From positions 7,945,335 through 8,009,334 of the forward strand of contig CM051020.1 in the NCBI GenBank assembly GCA_027704905.1: a stretch of 64,000 nucleotides of DNA, read 5' to 3'. Source of the stretch: Muraenolepis orangiensis. Its lineage: Eukaryota > Chordata > Actinopteri > Gadiformes > Muraenolepididae. Of this stretch, positions 37,091 through 49,206 are shown piece after piece. A model generated the notes under the pieces. The model was not told the origin of the DNA, ran no database searches, and worked only from the letters and a program-made list of their open reading frames with translations. The position numbers and the translations under genes are program-made. The first letter of the stretch is position 1. Each line of letters starts with the position of its first letter.

Positions 37091-37108
37091 ATGGCGGCAA
37101 AAATCGAA

Positions 37109-37190
37109 ACAGAGAGAGAGAGAGAGAGAGGGGGGACGGGGGGACGGGTTGTGGGGGACAGGGATGCAGAGATGAGTGAGAGAGAGAGAG
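37109..37190. repeat. imperfect (GA)n tract
   Basis: Two short GA runs separated by a G-rich segment. Confidence 0.85.
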
Positions 37191-37292
37191 ACGAGATGGG
37201 ACGACCGCAATCATTTAATACGAGGCGGGTATTTATAGCATCTACAGCCAATTATAGACTAGATCTACTTCATAGGCACTTTTACTGGTAGC

Positions 37293-37341
37293 ACGCACGC
37301 ACGCACACGCATGCACACACACACACACACGCATACTCTCC

Positions 37342-37399
<58 letters not shown>

Positions 37400-37443
37400 C
37401 TCTCACACACACACACTCTCTCACCCACAAACACACACACACT

Positions 37444-37475
<32 letters not shown>

Positions 37476-37505
37476 CATACACACACACACTCACATACAC
37501 ACACT
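37293..37505. repeat. (CA)n compound microsatellite
   Basis: CA repeats with CACG, CTCTCTCA and CACTCA variants. Frames through it are low-complexity artefacts. Confidence 0.95.
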
Positions 37506-37550
37506 TGTGCGCGACCGGAAGCTATGCACCAAGAATATGCAGTCTATCAT

Positions 37551-37675
37551 GAGGCATTAAAATGCCTCTACACGTTAGCCTCCTTTTGTCCTGCTGTGCA
37601 ACCATTCTGTCCACTATTCTGTCCACATGTCTGATCCAACGCATCCCTGACACCATGTCAGGTATGCGTTGGATC
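37551..37675. repeat. two short hairpins
   Basis: GAGGCAT and ATGCCTC enclose TAAA at 37551-37568. A stronger stem runs from GATCCAACGCATCCCTGACA (37633-37652) to its inverted copy at 37656-37675, with one mismatch in 20 and a 3-base loop. No mobile element boundary was found around them. Confidence 0.85.
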
Positions 37676-38010
37676 GGCCACAGAAGCCGGTCAGGCTTTA
37701 CATCATAACGGTGGATGATATTTAACGTCACCACACATCGATGGACAGTCGGCAGGCGAGGCCACCGGCCATTATAGTGAAGCATGAGGTGACGGTCTTA
37801 TGGTAGAAATGGACATGAGCGAAGGTAGCCACGTGTGCACATTCACATCCAGGTAACATTAGCTTATTTAGACATCCACTTTTTTTTTACTTTGACATTT
37901 CTCCTGATGTCCCCGCCTTCATGCATGCTACCATCGGACGGCATGAAGGAAACAACTTATGCCCTGCACGCAAACATTGGCCAAACTGCGTAAACCTCAG
38001 CAGTACATGT
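37676..38010. other. non-coding unique sequence
   Basis: Nothing recognised. Confidence 0.45.
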
Positions 38011-38018
38011 GTACATAC

Positions 38019-38594
38019 CAGTGGAGGCTTGTCCATTGAGGAAAGGGAGGAACATCCTCCCTGAAATTTCAGAGAAAAAGAGACAAATTAATACACATAA
38101 ATGTAACAGATTCATCTTTTAAAATACTGATATTTAAACACTTCGAAGGCACAACAATCGTGTCCCTGTGTCAATGTAATTTATCTTTATTTCGTCTGAA
38201 ATAATCAGCTCTTGAGATAGCAGTCAGATCCAAAAGAAAACTTGATTAGCTTTTCTCAAACTGATCTCAGATTGATCTATTATTTTGCTTCATACTTCTC
38301 GTAAGGTTTAGGATACCAGGTCAGACTTCAGTAATCTCTAAATGAGACCTGATTTATTTCTAATAAGACAAAAAGAGATGGTTGTAAGCAGCACAATTCT
38401 CCTCTGGGTATAGCTCACTAGTTCCACTAAATCTCCTTATGCCGCTTCAAGGGTTTTACAATCCGCATAGGCCCTCACTAACATCCCCATCCACCACCAC
38501 ACTACACCAAGCTTCACCAAGCGCACCACCCTTCCTACTTTCCCCCACCCACCTTCCCCACCTCCCATACATTTACAAACACCAGCCGCCACTG
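38019..38594. mobile_element. hAT non-autonomous element, 576 bp, intact ends
   Basis: The left end is CAGTGGAGGCTTGT and the right end is the reverse complement of CAGTGGCGGCTGGT. The flanks are identical 8-bp sequences, GTACATAC, at 38011-38018 and 38595-38602. An 8-bp duplication with CAGTGG ends defines the hAT superfamily. The interior has no transposase frame, so mobilisation would need an enzyme from elsewhere. Confidence 0.92.
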
Positions 38595-38602
38595 GTACAT
38601 AC

Positions 38603-39271
38603 GTATGTAGGCTATTATGTAATACAGCAATGCGTTGTAAGTTGTTGCAGGAATGCTCCAATGTTTGTAATGGATTGCGTCACATTATAGTCATAGGCGT
38701 ATTCGCATGAACTCAACTGCAAGCCAACAAAAACAACAAAGTTATACATTACGCGCACGACACACAGGCAAACGTAAACACTCATATTTTCTTCCATGCA
38801 GCATATGGACGGTATCGACAAATATCTTCTCGTTCCTGTCTTGAGAGGCGCAGTGAAACATCTTCATTCTGTACCTTGTGCGTTTTCTCACAAACACAGC
38901 AAAGCACACAAATAGAAAAAACAGCCAAACAGTCAAACTCAAGCACTTTGGCGTCTTTGCAAACCGCAGGACTGGAGAATGAGTGGTTTACTGCAGCAGG
39001 CTCAACATCAGCCATAACTTGTGACACCACTAAAACCAGAGCAACTCATAAAACGACGGTTGGCTTAACAGCGGGATCAATCCAGGCACTCTGTGCCTCT
39101 GGGGCGAAGACGAGCGGCAGACTCTCCTCAGTCTCTGGATCAGGGCACACACACACACACACACAGCCTACCCTGAAAAAGGCAAGTTTCTGCGTGCGGG
39201 CCGTATCCGCAACGTGTGTTGGGCCTGTAAGGACCATTTTCACAGGACACTGACATAACCCCATCCTTAGA
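38603..39271. other. non-coding, shares a 63-bp repeat
   Basis: The bases 38665-38727 (TGTAATGGATTGCGTCACAT onward) recur with few changes at 41468-41530 inside the Harbinger-like element, so this is probably a fragment of the same family. A small CA run lies at 39148-39166. No exon seen. Confidence 0.5.
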
Positions 39272-39620
39272 ATCAAGATCCGAGATGTTTTTATTTGCCA
39301 TGTGATGTGAAACAAGCACAATGCTTTCTCCCCATGCATTCACTCCCGCAGTATGAATTTGAACCACAATACTATGCTGTGCTATACTAAGCTATGCAAT
39401 ACTTTGCTATTCAATACTATATTACAAACAACACTATATACTACCTACTATATACTATACTATATACTATAAACAACACTATATACTACCTACTATACTA
39501 TATACTACGTTCTATATTCTATACTATATCCAACACTATACTATAACAATAAAAACAAAATTAAAAGAACAATAAAGGATGACGGATGGATGCCACCATA
39601 TATACATATGGCGAATGGTG
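39272..39620 (-). mobile_element. antisense LINE 3' end (AGTAAGC family)
   Basis: It begins AATCAAGATCCGAGATG and TTTTTATTTGCCATGTGATG, then has a degenerate GCTTTCTCCCC block and a long stretch of ACTATA repeats (39368-39545). The end near 39573-39600 (GATGACGGATGGATG) resembles 14076-14090 of the split copy. Confidence 0.72.
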
Positions 39621-39984
39621 CAAGAAGCATTATCCGATCGAACGCACTGGTTATGTTCGTGGCCACGTAAACACGGTAATCGGCTAAGCCCCTGAACTCG
39701 ACCTGTTCTTCTTATGCACCGATTGGGTTCCACCTGCCATTTGGTGGAACAAAAACACTTTGCTTCCCGGGATGGAGAAGAAAGGAAGAGGCTGGATTAG
39801 CCTTGGCTAGACCTTGGGCTGGACCTGAATGCATCTTGACCCCATTACAAACCAACAAACAGCTTTATGGTACGTGTAAATGACACACGACACATTGTGA
39901 TAACATGACAGCGTGTGGCACCCACCCTTGACCGACTCTCTCGCCGGTCACCTGACGCTTCCTGCTCTACTTACTACGACGGCT
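39621..39984. other. non-coding unique sequence
   Basis: Nothing recognised. Confidence 0.45.
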
Positions 39985-40062
39985 TACGGAATGGGGAGTA
40001 AGCATTCCATTGTACTTGTTGCAAATGGCAAATACAATTCTTGAATCTTGAACCTTGAATCT
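39985..40062 (+). mobile_element. LINE 3' terminus (AGTAAGC family), sense
   Basis: Only the end is present: ATGGGGAGTAAGCATTCCAT, TGCAAATGGCAAATACAATT and CTTGAATCTTGAACCTTGAA repeats as the tail. Confidence 0.75.
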
Positions 40063-40400
40063 TACGGCTGCGTTATTCAAACGCCCCACAGCGGCTTCTT
40101 TGCAGCAGTTTCTTGTATCTTCTTTAGCAGTTTCTGCTACTGTTGTTGTTCATCGCCACAGCCTCTGTCGGTGCATCTCTCTCCTTGCCACCGCAGGCTC
40201 TCCCTTATGAAGCTTGACCGGGGCGTGTTGGTCCCTTACAAACCGTGGGAAGGCGAGCGGGACCACGCGGTTTGTGCACTTCAATAACCCCCAGGCGCAG
40301 GGCAAACCAACCCCGGGGCTTTCATCGCGGCCCATTGATTTCTTTGAGCACTAATTACACATGGATATGCTGAACAAGCCCTTTGGAAGTGTGTCCGTGC

Positions 40401-40403
<3 letters not shown>
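40063..40403. other. non-coding unique sequence
   Basis: Nothing recognised. Confidence 0.45.
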
Positions 40404-40484
<81 letters not shown>

Positions 40485-40515
40485 TGTGTGTGGGTGTGTG
40501 TGTGTGTTTGTGTGT
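40404..40515. repeat. (GT)n microsatellite
   Basis: GT run of about 110 bp with few interruptions. It faces the CA array at 40590. Confidence 0.96.
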
Positions 40516-40589
40516 GATAGCGGCTCCCCAGGGAACGCACCCACAGAGCCCTGGAACTGCCACCTCCCTTCAACCCTTCTACATCTACA

Positions 40590-40878
<289 letters not shown>

Positions 40879-41006
40879 CTACCAGCACCACCGACACCGT
40901 GCTCTGACTCACACACATTACAAGCATTGAGGGACAGAGTAACACAACAACAACAACAACAACTACAGGAGCATCGGATACAGAGGGGGAAACCTTAGAG
41001 CAAGCC

Positions 41007-41121
41007 CCCCCCCCCACACACACACACACACAGGCCACCACCCCCCCCCCCCCCCCCCCCCCCGCACTGCGGTATAGATTTCTCGGCACCATGCTCTGGG
41101 CCAGAGGGAGGGGTGGTGGTG

Positions 41122-41175
<54 letters not shown>
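41007..41175. repeat. poly-C, CA, poly-C and (GT)n cluster
   Basis: C runs at about 41007-41016 and 41041-41063 flank a short CA run, followed by a GT array (41121-41175). An ACA/CAA stretch lies at 40946-40962. Confidence 0.93.
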
Positions 41176-41940
41176 TGGGTGGGCTGTCAGGCTTCAGTTC
41201 CAATGAAGCGTTACATTAGCCTGATATCAGACAGAACAGTCCACTCATCACATCACATGCATCACATCCATCTTCAGTCTGATAATGCGGCCACTCTAAC
41301 CGATTTCCAGGGGGGGAGGGGGGGATTTGATCGACCCTAATACCCCCATCACACCAAACTACTTCTCAATACGTTTGTGAAAATGTTGTCGAACGGGCTG
41401 TCCAACTGTGTATGAACGTAGTGACCAGTGCTGCATTTGGGTCCTAACCTAATCCGTGAATCCGTGTGTGTAATGGATTGCGTCACATTATAGTCGTAGG
41501 CGTATTCGCATAAACTCAACCGCAAACCACAGAACGAACGACTCCAACTGTGTATGAACGTTGTGGACGTAGTAGCAACGATCTTCTTCTTTTTTACGAA
41601 CTTCACGGACGGGCTCGGACGGGGGGAGGATGCTCTAGAACTTTGAGCCAGCTCAAAATTTGATCCCGTCCATCCCGTTCTGCGATTAGACGGATTGACA
41701 ACGTACTCAAAACGAGATAGACGAACTACGAATGGAATTGCCGTACTTTAAACCTACTAGGGACGTGTTACGACGTGGTGCAGTCGGACATACATTTCAC
41801 GGCTGTTTCATGTTCATCAGTTGGGCTTGAGATTTCGGGGAAAGTGCACATCGTTTCCCGACGTGAAGATTTGCGCCCAGAACCATGAATAACTTTGCAT
41901 AAACATTAACATGTTGAATGTTGGTTTAATCCAATGTATG

Positions 41941-42110
41941 TTGGAAGCAGAGGAAGAGTACACTGAGATGGTAGAGGAAGAAAGAAGGAGACAAGTAAGA
42001 AGCTGTTGGGTAGAGGAAGTGGCAAAGTGAAACCTGTGGGCCATTATCATCAGCTGATGGAGGAGCTCCGTCTGGATGATCAAGAGTCCTTCTACAACTT
42101 CTTGAGAATG
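41941..42110 (+). pseudogene. Harbinger-type transposase N-terminal remnant, frameshifted
   Basis: One frame gives EEEYTEMVEEERRRQVRSCWVEEVAK and then a stop at 42028-42030. A second frame continues with GHYHQLMEELRLDDQESF and YNFLRM (42039-42110). An acidic-arginine stretch, a W-V motif and a xYHxLxxELRxDxxxFxxFxRM segment in that order are typical of the N-terminal part of PIF/Harbinger nuclease proteins in fish. The DDE catalytic domain is absent. The function would have been cutting and joining transposon ends; this copy cannot do that. Confidence 0.55.
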
Positions 42111-42198
42111 ATCCCCCCCTCGGAGCCCTGAACTTGAATGAGGACCGGCTACAACACGCTCGGTATTCATAGCAGTCGGGCCAGGACGCGAGGACACA

Positions 42199-42610
42199 CA
42201 TTTACATTTACATTTAGGGCATTTGGCAGACGCTTTTATCCAAAGCGACTTACAAGGTGTACATTTGTTGAAGTAGACAATAGCATAACGCTGAGGTACG
42301 CGAACATAAAAATAGAGCAGTTCACAAGCATTCATATTAACAAGATGAATAACTCAATTTGGTACTGCCAGGTCACCTGCTTAAGTAGCTGTGATAAGAG
42401 CGTGTTATCAACATTAAGGATATACACTTGCTAGAATATACAACATGCTAAGAGCTATTAATGTCAGGACTTAAGCAAGTTAGGGGTTCACAAAGGAGAA
42501 GGAGGGTTCATGGTGAGTCCAGGTGGACTCTGAACAGGTGGGTCTTGAGTCTCTTGCGGAAGCTGGCGAGGGACTCAAGGGACGAGAGACACACGCACCA
42601 GAGACGAGAT
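42199..42610 (-). mobile_element. antisense repeat with L2-type 3' tail
   Basis: It begins TACATTTACATTTAGGGCAT and CAGACGCTTTTATCCAAAGC, the reverse of the CTTTGGATAAAAGCGTCTG tail of the L2 copies. Inward, GAACAGGTGGGTCTTGAGTC and TTGCGGAAGCTGGCGAGGGA (42531-42573) form the conserved body of a widespread fish retroposon whose class I cannot fix. It lies inside the Harbinger-like element. Confidence 0.65.
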
Positions 42611-42868
42611 GAGGACGTAGTGCGAATGAGTTGGTCGGGTTAAGAATAAGTTAGAACTGGCTTGGACGTATTGTGAACGTAGAACAAGGTTGAACTGGAC
42701 ACAAACGGACTGCAGACTTCTGGCTAAGAACGAGATAAGAACGAGAAAGACGTATTGAGGACTGCTTATGAACGAACTAGCATCGTATTTTACACCAAAC
42801 TACGCATTCTACCATGAGCGCAGCCCGTTCTAGTATCTATAGTATTTAGATATAACTACTTTGGTGTG

Positions 42869-43540
42869 TCTCAATCACTAGAGACCAACTTACCCTCTGA
42901 TTGGCTAGTCACGTTTTCAACTGAGAAATTGATGTTTCATGTCACGATACCAGACCAGCATCAGTCAACAAGACACAGATTCACCTTCATGCTATCACAT
43001 CTTGAAAACACTTGTTATATATACTGTTACTATACTGAATACTGTTGCGTGTTCAGACTGGGAATACTGAGCAAAAGTAACCAAAGCATTTATGTATATT
43101 TTGGTTCACTTGGTGCATTTTCTGCTGTTGTTTATATTTAACGGTACAATAATACATTTCAGAGGTGTAACGATGCAAGCTGAGGCAACGCTGGGACAGG
43201 GATGGATTGAGGCAGGGTTTTTTTCCGGTATTTTTTCTTTTTCTGGCTGTCACAGAAAGCTGGTGATGTCAGCTCCAATGACACATCTGAAATTGGCTTT
43301 TGGTCTATACCTGTGTGCACACACCCGCATCCAGGTCAGCCACTTGCCAATTGCTGCAGCTATCGGCTTAGAAAAATTGAAAGAAGTGGATGAAAAAATT
43401 GGACCAGATGAATAATGGTGGTGAAACGCACAGAAGGAACATCCTGTGCGTTTTATTTGTGTCTAATGTGTAAGCAAATGTTTTGTTGAGTGCGTTTTGG
43501 TGATTCATAGTATTTCTTAAAATAAATAAATAAATACTGG
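42869..43540. other. non-coding unique sequence
   Basis: Nothing recognised. A 107-codon frame at 43092-43415 has no domain. Confidence 0.45.
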
Positions 43541-43541
43541 C

Positions 43542-43821
43542 AGTGTCCAACTCCAAACCAAAAGGTACTAGGTTCGATCCCCCACGTACAAACAGACACC
43601 CTTACACAACTTGTTTAGCCCTTAGCGACATGAATCTGAAGTCACCATAAGTCACTTTGGATACAAGCTTCTATGATATTGAAAATGTTAAAGTTTATAA
43701 TACTGTAACATACATATTAAATCAGTTTTACATTTCATAGGATACAAGCTTCTATGATATTGCAAATGTGAAAATGTTAAAGTTTATAATACTGTAACAC
43801 ATATTAAATCAGTTTTACTTA
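43542..43821 (+). mobile_element. SINE fragment with duplicated 3' flank
   Basis: GGTTCGATCCC (43571-43581) is a canonical B box. The A-box part is missing or decayed. A tail-like AAGTCACTTTGGATACAAGC follows at 43648-43667. From GGATACAAGCTTCTATGATA (43659) an 81-bp unit is repeated in tandem, with the second copy starting at 43740 and ending near 43821. Confidence 0.6.
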
Positions 43822-44110
43822 TTTGATTCTCTTCTCCTCTGGTCAAACGTTATTTAGTTAGCTTCCTTTGTTTATCACAGGGCCAAACGCATCTTTTATA
43901 GAGACCTTTTGTCGAAAAAAACCACTTAATCCAAGATTCAGACACGCACTGCTACACCGTGTCAAGGTTACAGCACGTCGGCCGGTTAATTCCAGACGAT
44001 AAATCACGTGGCAAGATGTTCTTTTGCTTGCGATGCGGGGCCTCCTGATAAAAGAGTGTAGGGACCTTAAATCAAGTGGCTAACGCTACTCTCTCTGTGT
44101 TGTCCTGTGA

Positions 44111-44183
<73 letters not shown>

Positions 44184-44460
44184 TCACCTGAGATACGCGG
44201 ATCGGCCCGCCGCGGCTCACCGGGGTGTTGTTAGACAGCGCTGATTTATAGCGGCCATAAATAACGCAGCGCCTTCACAGCTGTGTTTACTACACAGCCC
44301 CCCCCCTTCTCCACCCCCCCCCCCCCCCCCCCCCCCCCAGCGTTTGAAAATTAACGGGACTCGTCTTATTTTTGGACTTGCTTTCCCTTCAAGAGTCAAG
44401 ATTCTTAATTTTTGTGTGAAATAAGTGCAATTAAATGCTAAGTCATTCACTACCGCAGTA
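43822..44460. other. non-coding with GT and poly-C arrays
   Basis: GT array at 44116-44181 and C runs at 44298-44307 and 44315-44338. No exon seen. Confidence 0.6.
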
Positions 44461-44480
44461 TTATTATATTATGATAATAC

Positions 44481-45110
44481 GTTAAGTGAAGGAGTTCAAG
44501 TATCTCGGGGTCTTGTTGTCGAGTGAGGAGAGGATGGAGCGTGAGATTGACCGGTGAATAGGTGCAGCGGGAGCGGTATTGGGTGCTCTTTACTGCACCG
44601 TTGTAACCAATAGAGAGCTGAGCCAGAAGGCAAAGCTGGTGGTCATGAACTATGGGTAATCACTGAAAGGACGAGATCGCGAAGACAAGCGGCCAAAATG
44701 AGTTTCCTCAGGAGGCTGGCTGATAGGGTGAGAAGCTCAGTCACTCGTGAGAGACTCGGAGTAGAGCCGCTGCTCCTTTGCGTAGAAATTATCCAGTTGA
44801 GGTGGTTTGGGCATCTAGTAAGGATGCTTCCTGGTCGCCTCCCGAGGGAGGTTTTCCAGGCTAGGAAGAGACCAGGGGGCAGACCAAGGTACATGTGGGG
44901 TGATTACATCTCCACGCTGGCCTGGGAACGCCTCGGGATCCCCCAGTCAGATTCAGATTCAGATTCAGAAAACTTTATTAATCCCGAGGGAAATTAAGGG
45001 CTAGAGAGCTAGTCGAGCTAGCCAGGGAGAAGTTTGGAGTCCCCTGCTGAAGCTGCTACCTCTGCGACCCGACCAGGATAAGCGGTAGACAATGTATGGA
45101 TGGATGGAAT
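44481..45110 (+). mobile_element. LINE C-terminal fragment with ATGG tail and internal insertion
   Basis: The + strand encodes VKEFKYLGVLLSSEERMERE, then after frame breaks SFLRRLADRVRSSVTRERLG (about 44701-44760), RWFGHLVRMLPGRLPREVF and GRPRYMWGDYISTLAWERLG (about 44878-44937). This is the familiar C-terminus of a fish non-LTR family whose 3' end reads GATAAGCGGTAGACAATG followed by TATGGATGGATGG. The clade (I/Nimb-like is my guess) was not proved. A 49-bp unrelated piece interrupts the coding at 44949-44997. Confidence 0.75.
44949..44997 (-). mobile_element. 49-bp retroposon 3' stub inside the LINE
   Basis: Read on the minus strand it is TAATTTCCCTCGGGATTAAT, AAAGTT and three TCTGAA repeats, the usual end of fish retroposons (compare ATTTCCCCACAGGGATTAAT at 47490-47509). 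The LINE reading GIPQS stops at its left edge and resumes on its right with ELVELAREKFGVP. Only the last 49 bases were inserted: an extreme 5' truncation. Confidence 0.7.
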
Positions 45111-45391
45111 ATCATTATTATCATATATTACAAGACCGGAAGAAATAAACAATCTCATGTAAACTCATGTAAACTACTGCATGCGTTAAAATGCATTTGA
45201 ACAAATCACGAATGAATGAAACAGCTGGTTTTGGATTTTGTGTTATGTTCAAAAGTGACATACAGTACATCTCCGTCCAAATGTCAACACAATTGGGAAC
45301 GGATTGGGTGCCTCCCACATGTCTCCATGCTGCGGACGCTGCTATCAGTAACACCTGCAGGATGGAGGACCTTGAAAGAGATATACTGGCA

Positions 45392-45467
45392 GGTGTGTGT
45401 GTGCGTGTGTGTGTGTGTATGTATGTGTGTGTCTGTGCGTGTGTGTATGTGTGTATGTGTGTGTGTG

Positions 45468-45533
<66 letters not shown>
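45392..45533. repeat. (GT)n compound microsatellite
   Basis: A variable first half with GTAT and GTGC units followed by about 60 bp of pure GT. The upstream 45111-45391 is unique and non-coding. Confidence 0.95.
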
Positions 45534-45536
<3 letters not shown>

Positions 45537-45673
45537 TGAGGCACCCAGCAGTACAAACAACTGAAATGGACATGCTCACCCGGAGGAAGAAGTGCACTGC
45601 TGGCAAAACGCACTCTGACTTAGATGAATGTTGTCCTCGGTGGGTGAGATAACACTCTGTGATGGGTTGTAGT

Positions 45674-46978
<1,305 letters not shown>

Positions 46979-47515
46979 GGCAGTAGGTAGCTCAGAGGTG
47001 AAAAGCGAACTCGTCGCCGGAAGGTTGCCGGTTTCAACTTCCTGGCCAGGTGGCGCATACATCGATCAAAATGACAGCTGACAACTGGAGGGTTATCTAA
47101 ATCTAAATCTGGAGGATTGAATCCTCTTTATTGGTCACATGTACACACACAGTGACATTTGTTCCTCTGCATTTAACCCATCCTAGTATGAGGAGCAGTG
47201 GGCAGCTATTGTATATATACAGCGCCCAGGAAGCAGTGTAGGGGGTCTGGTGCCTTGCGCAAGGGCACCTCGGCAGTGCCCAGGTGTTTCGGGGACTTGA
47301 CCTTCGGTGTTCCCAAGCCAAGTCCATAAAACAAACTGAGCTACTGCCGCCCCCGGAGTCAAAAACTGACACTAGCTCCTGCTGTTGTGCCCTAAGGCCT
47401 CTCTCGCTGATGGCTGTGTATTTGTGTATGGGTTGTTTGCATGGTGTGTTTGTGTTTGGGGTGCCTTGATGGGTTGAATGCAGAATATTCATTTCCCCAC
47501 AGGGATTAATAAAGT
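46979..47515 (+). mobile_element. tRNA-derived SINE, split by another SINE
   Basis: The head CAGTAGGTAGCTCAGAGGTG (A box) and GGTTGCCGGTTTCAACTTCC (B-box-like, about 47024-47043) lie on the + strand. The sequence is broken at about 47094 by an antisense SINE and appears to resume near 47365 with a body ending TGATGGGTTGAATGCAGAAT, ATTTCCCCACAGGGATTAAT and AAAGTA, a standard fish retroposon 3' end. Joining the two halves into one element is my inference. Confidence 0.6.
47095..47354 (-). mobile_element. antisense tRNA-derived SINE, full length
   Basis: On the minus strand the order is: head GGGGGCGGCAGTAGCTCAG (A box), a B-box region decayed to AAGGTCAAGTCCCCG, body GGGCACTGCCGAGGTGCCCT, CAATAGCTGCCCACTGCTCC, and tail GACCAATAAAGAGGATTCAA with TTTAGA repeats. 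It aligns throughout with the sense copy at 54914-55214. It lies inside the SINE at 46979-47515. ACTGACA-like sequences on both sides may be the worn target duplication. Confidence 0.85.
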
Positions 47516-48284
47516 AGACATTTTATTCAAATTTTTAAAGAACATTTTGAAGCAGGGAAATGGGAGGTAGTGAAGCAGCATTACGTTTGCAGCTACCCTG
47601 TGATTTGAGTCATCGGAGGGCAGCTTGATTTACCCCAAAATTAACATAATCAACTTCACAACATTTATTTTGGGTGTGATATTTCACGAGCAGTGGGACC
47701 ATGTGTCTGCTTTAACTTGCTTTGCCTTTTGTGTGCAATCTGAGCCATCATTACCAGGTTAACAGGACATGTCAAGTCAGAATTTCAGAGAAAGACAGAA
47801 TTTTTAGGGTTTCAGATACCAGATACGTCCGTTCACGGTGACTCATGCTGTGCCGTTAGCTCCGAAGTTAACTCCGCCCACAGCTGGCAAGAGTTATTCT
47901 TTCATCAGTCTTCTAATTGGTTTAGATAACGACAACAAACAACTTTATATGGTTATGTGCAAAAACTATTGTGCTGCGAAAATATGTAAATCCGCCCTAG
48001 AAATACTGATAAAAAAATGACCCAAAAACGGGCCCTTTTGAAGAGCCGTTATGCAATTATTTTCCCGCCCCAATGATCCGTTCCTCATACTGATCCGTTA
48101 CGTGTTTTGAAGACATCTCAGTATTTATGCCCCCACCACTTTTCAACAGAAAGGGTCACGTGTCTAAATTTAATTTGCGATTTCTATACACACACTTCAT
48201 AGAAGCACGTTAACAAATACATGTATTATAATACACGTTTGCTATTTTTACCACCAATAAAAAGCTTCACACAGCTTCAACTAG
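47516..48284. other. non-coding unique sequence
   Basis: Nothing recognised. Confidence 0.45.
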
Positions 48285-48440
48285 TTATTTTTTGTATATT
48301 TAGTATAGTTTAGTATTGCATAGTTTAGTATAGCATAGTATAGTATTGTTCTCGTCATACCGCCGTGGGAGGGAATGGGGAGTAAGGATTCCATTGCACT
48401 TGTGGCACATGGCAAATAAAAACTTGAATCTTGAATCACA
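48285..48440 (+). mobile_element. LINE 3' end (AGTAAGC family), sense
   Basis: TATAGTA-rich stretch (48295-48350), then GAATGGGGAGTAAGGATTCC, CACATGGCAAATAAAAACTT and GAATCTTGAATC as the tail. Confidence 0.75.
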
Positions 48441-49027
48441 GAGCGAATAAAAGCACCGTAATGATGACGGGCATTGGGCACTCCCTGATCGATCCCATTT
48501 TCAGGGTGCTATAGATGATGTTTTTTCAAGCCTGTCATGAACGCGTTTTGTTCAGAATCCAGCCTATGCCGAAATCGATGGGAACTCGAGGTTGAAGTCG
48601 GCTGTTTTCCGAAAGCCGAAAAACCAATCCCGAAGGTCCTCTGGTTTGAGCTGTAACGCATCCTCACCTTTCCACTTGAAACAGGGCCCAGAGTTCATAG
48701 TTGTCATAGCAACACCCACGGCATGCTCCGAGAGATATTCTCCGTCGCAGTGTGCGGCTGACGGGTCTGCAGCTCTTGTAATGTTTGTGCCTGAGCGCGA
48801 CAAGATGAGGACAAGTGGGCGGAAGTTAGAAACGGTACCGGTGTTTTCTGTCCCATTTTGCCATTGGCTGAACAAAAAAAAACGCTTTTCATTGGCCCAA
48901 ATGTGAGCACGTTTGGGCAGCTACCGCCGGCCCCGTTCGGAAAGGGTTGGGGATGACGTGGGGATTTTTTGTTGTTGTTGGGGGAATGCTATTTTAATGA
49001 CGTCATCACAAAGAATGGTGTGTGCGT
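48441..49027. other. non-coding unique sequence
   Basis: A 104-codon frame (48592-48906) has no recognisable domain. Nothing else seen. Confidence 0.45.
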
Positions 49028-49029
49028 GC

Positions 49030-49203
<174 letters not shown>

Positions 49204-49206
<3 letters not shown>

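Larger units (their letters stand above)
41350..42868 (+). mobile_element. degenerate Harbinger-like DNA transposon
   Basis: Imperfect inverted ends: CACACCAAACTAC at 41350-41362, and the reverse complement of CACACCAAAGTAG at 42856-42868. GAACGGGCT occurs inside the left end and inverted inside the right end. A transposase N-terminal remnant lies at 41941-42110, and an unrelated L2-tailed repeat is inserted at 42199-42610. No clean TWA duplication was found. Part of the left arm is shared with 38665-38727. Confidence 0.5.

Noticed and set aside
43571..43581. tRNA T-arm (GGTTCGATCCC)
   Set aside because: No acceptor or D-arm sequence upstream; it is a SINE B box.
48592..48906. 104-residue frame
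   Set aside because: No domain, and a similar-length frame lies on the opposite strand; treated as chance.
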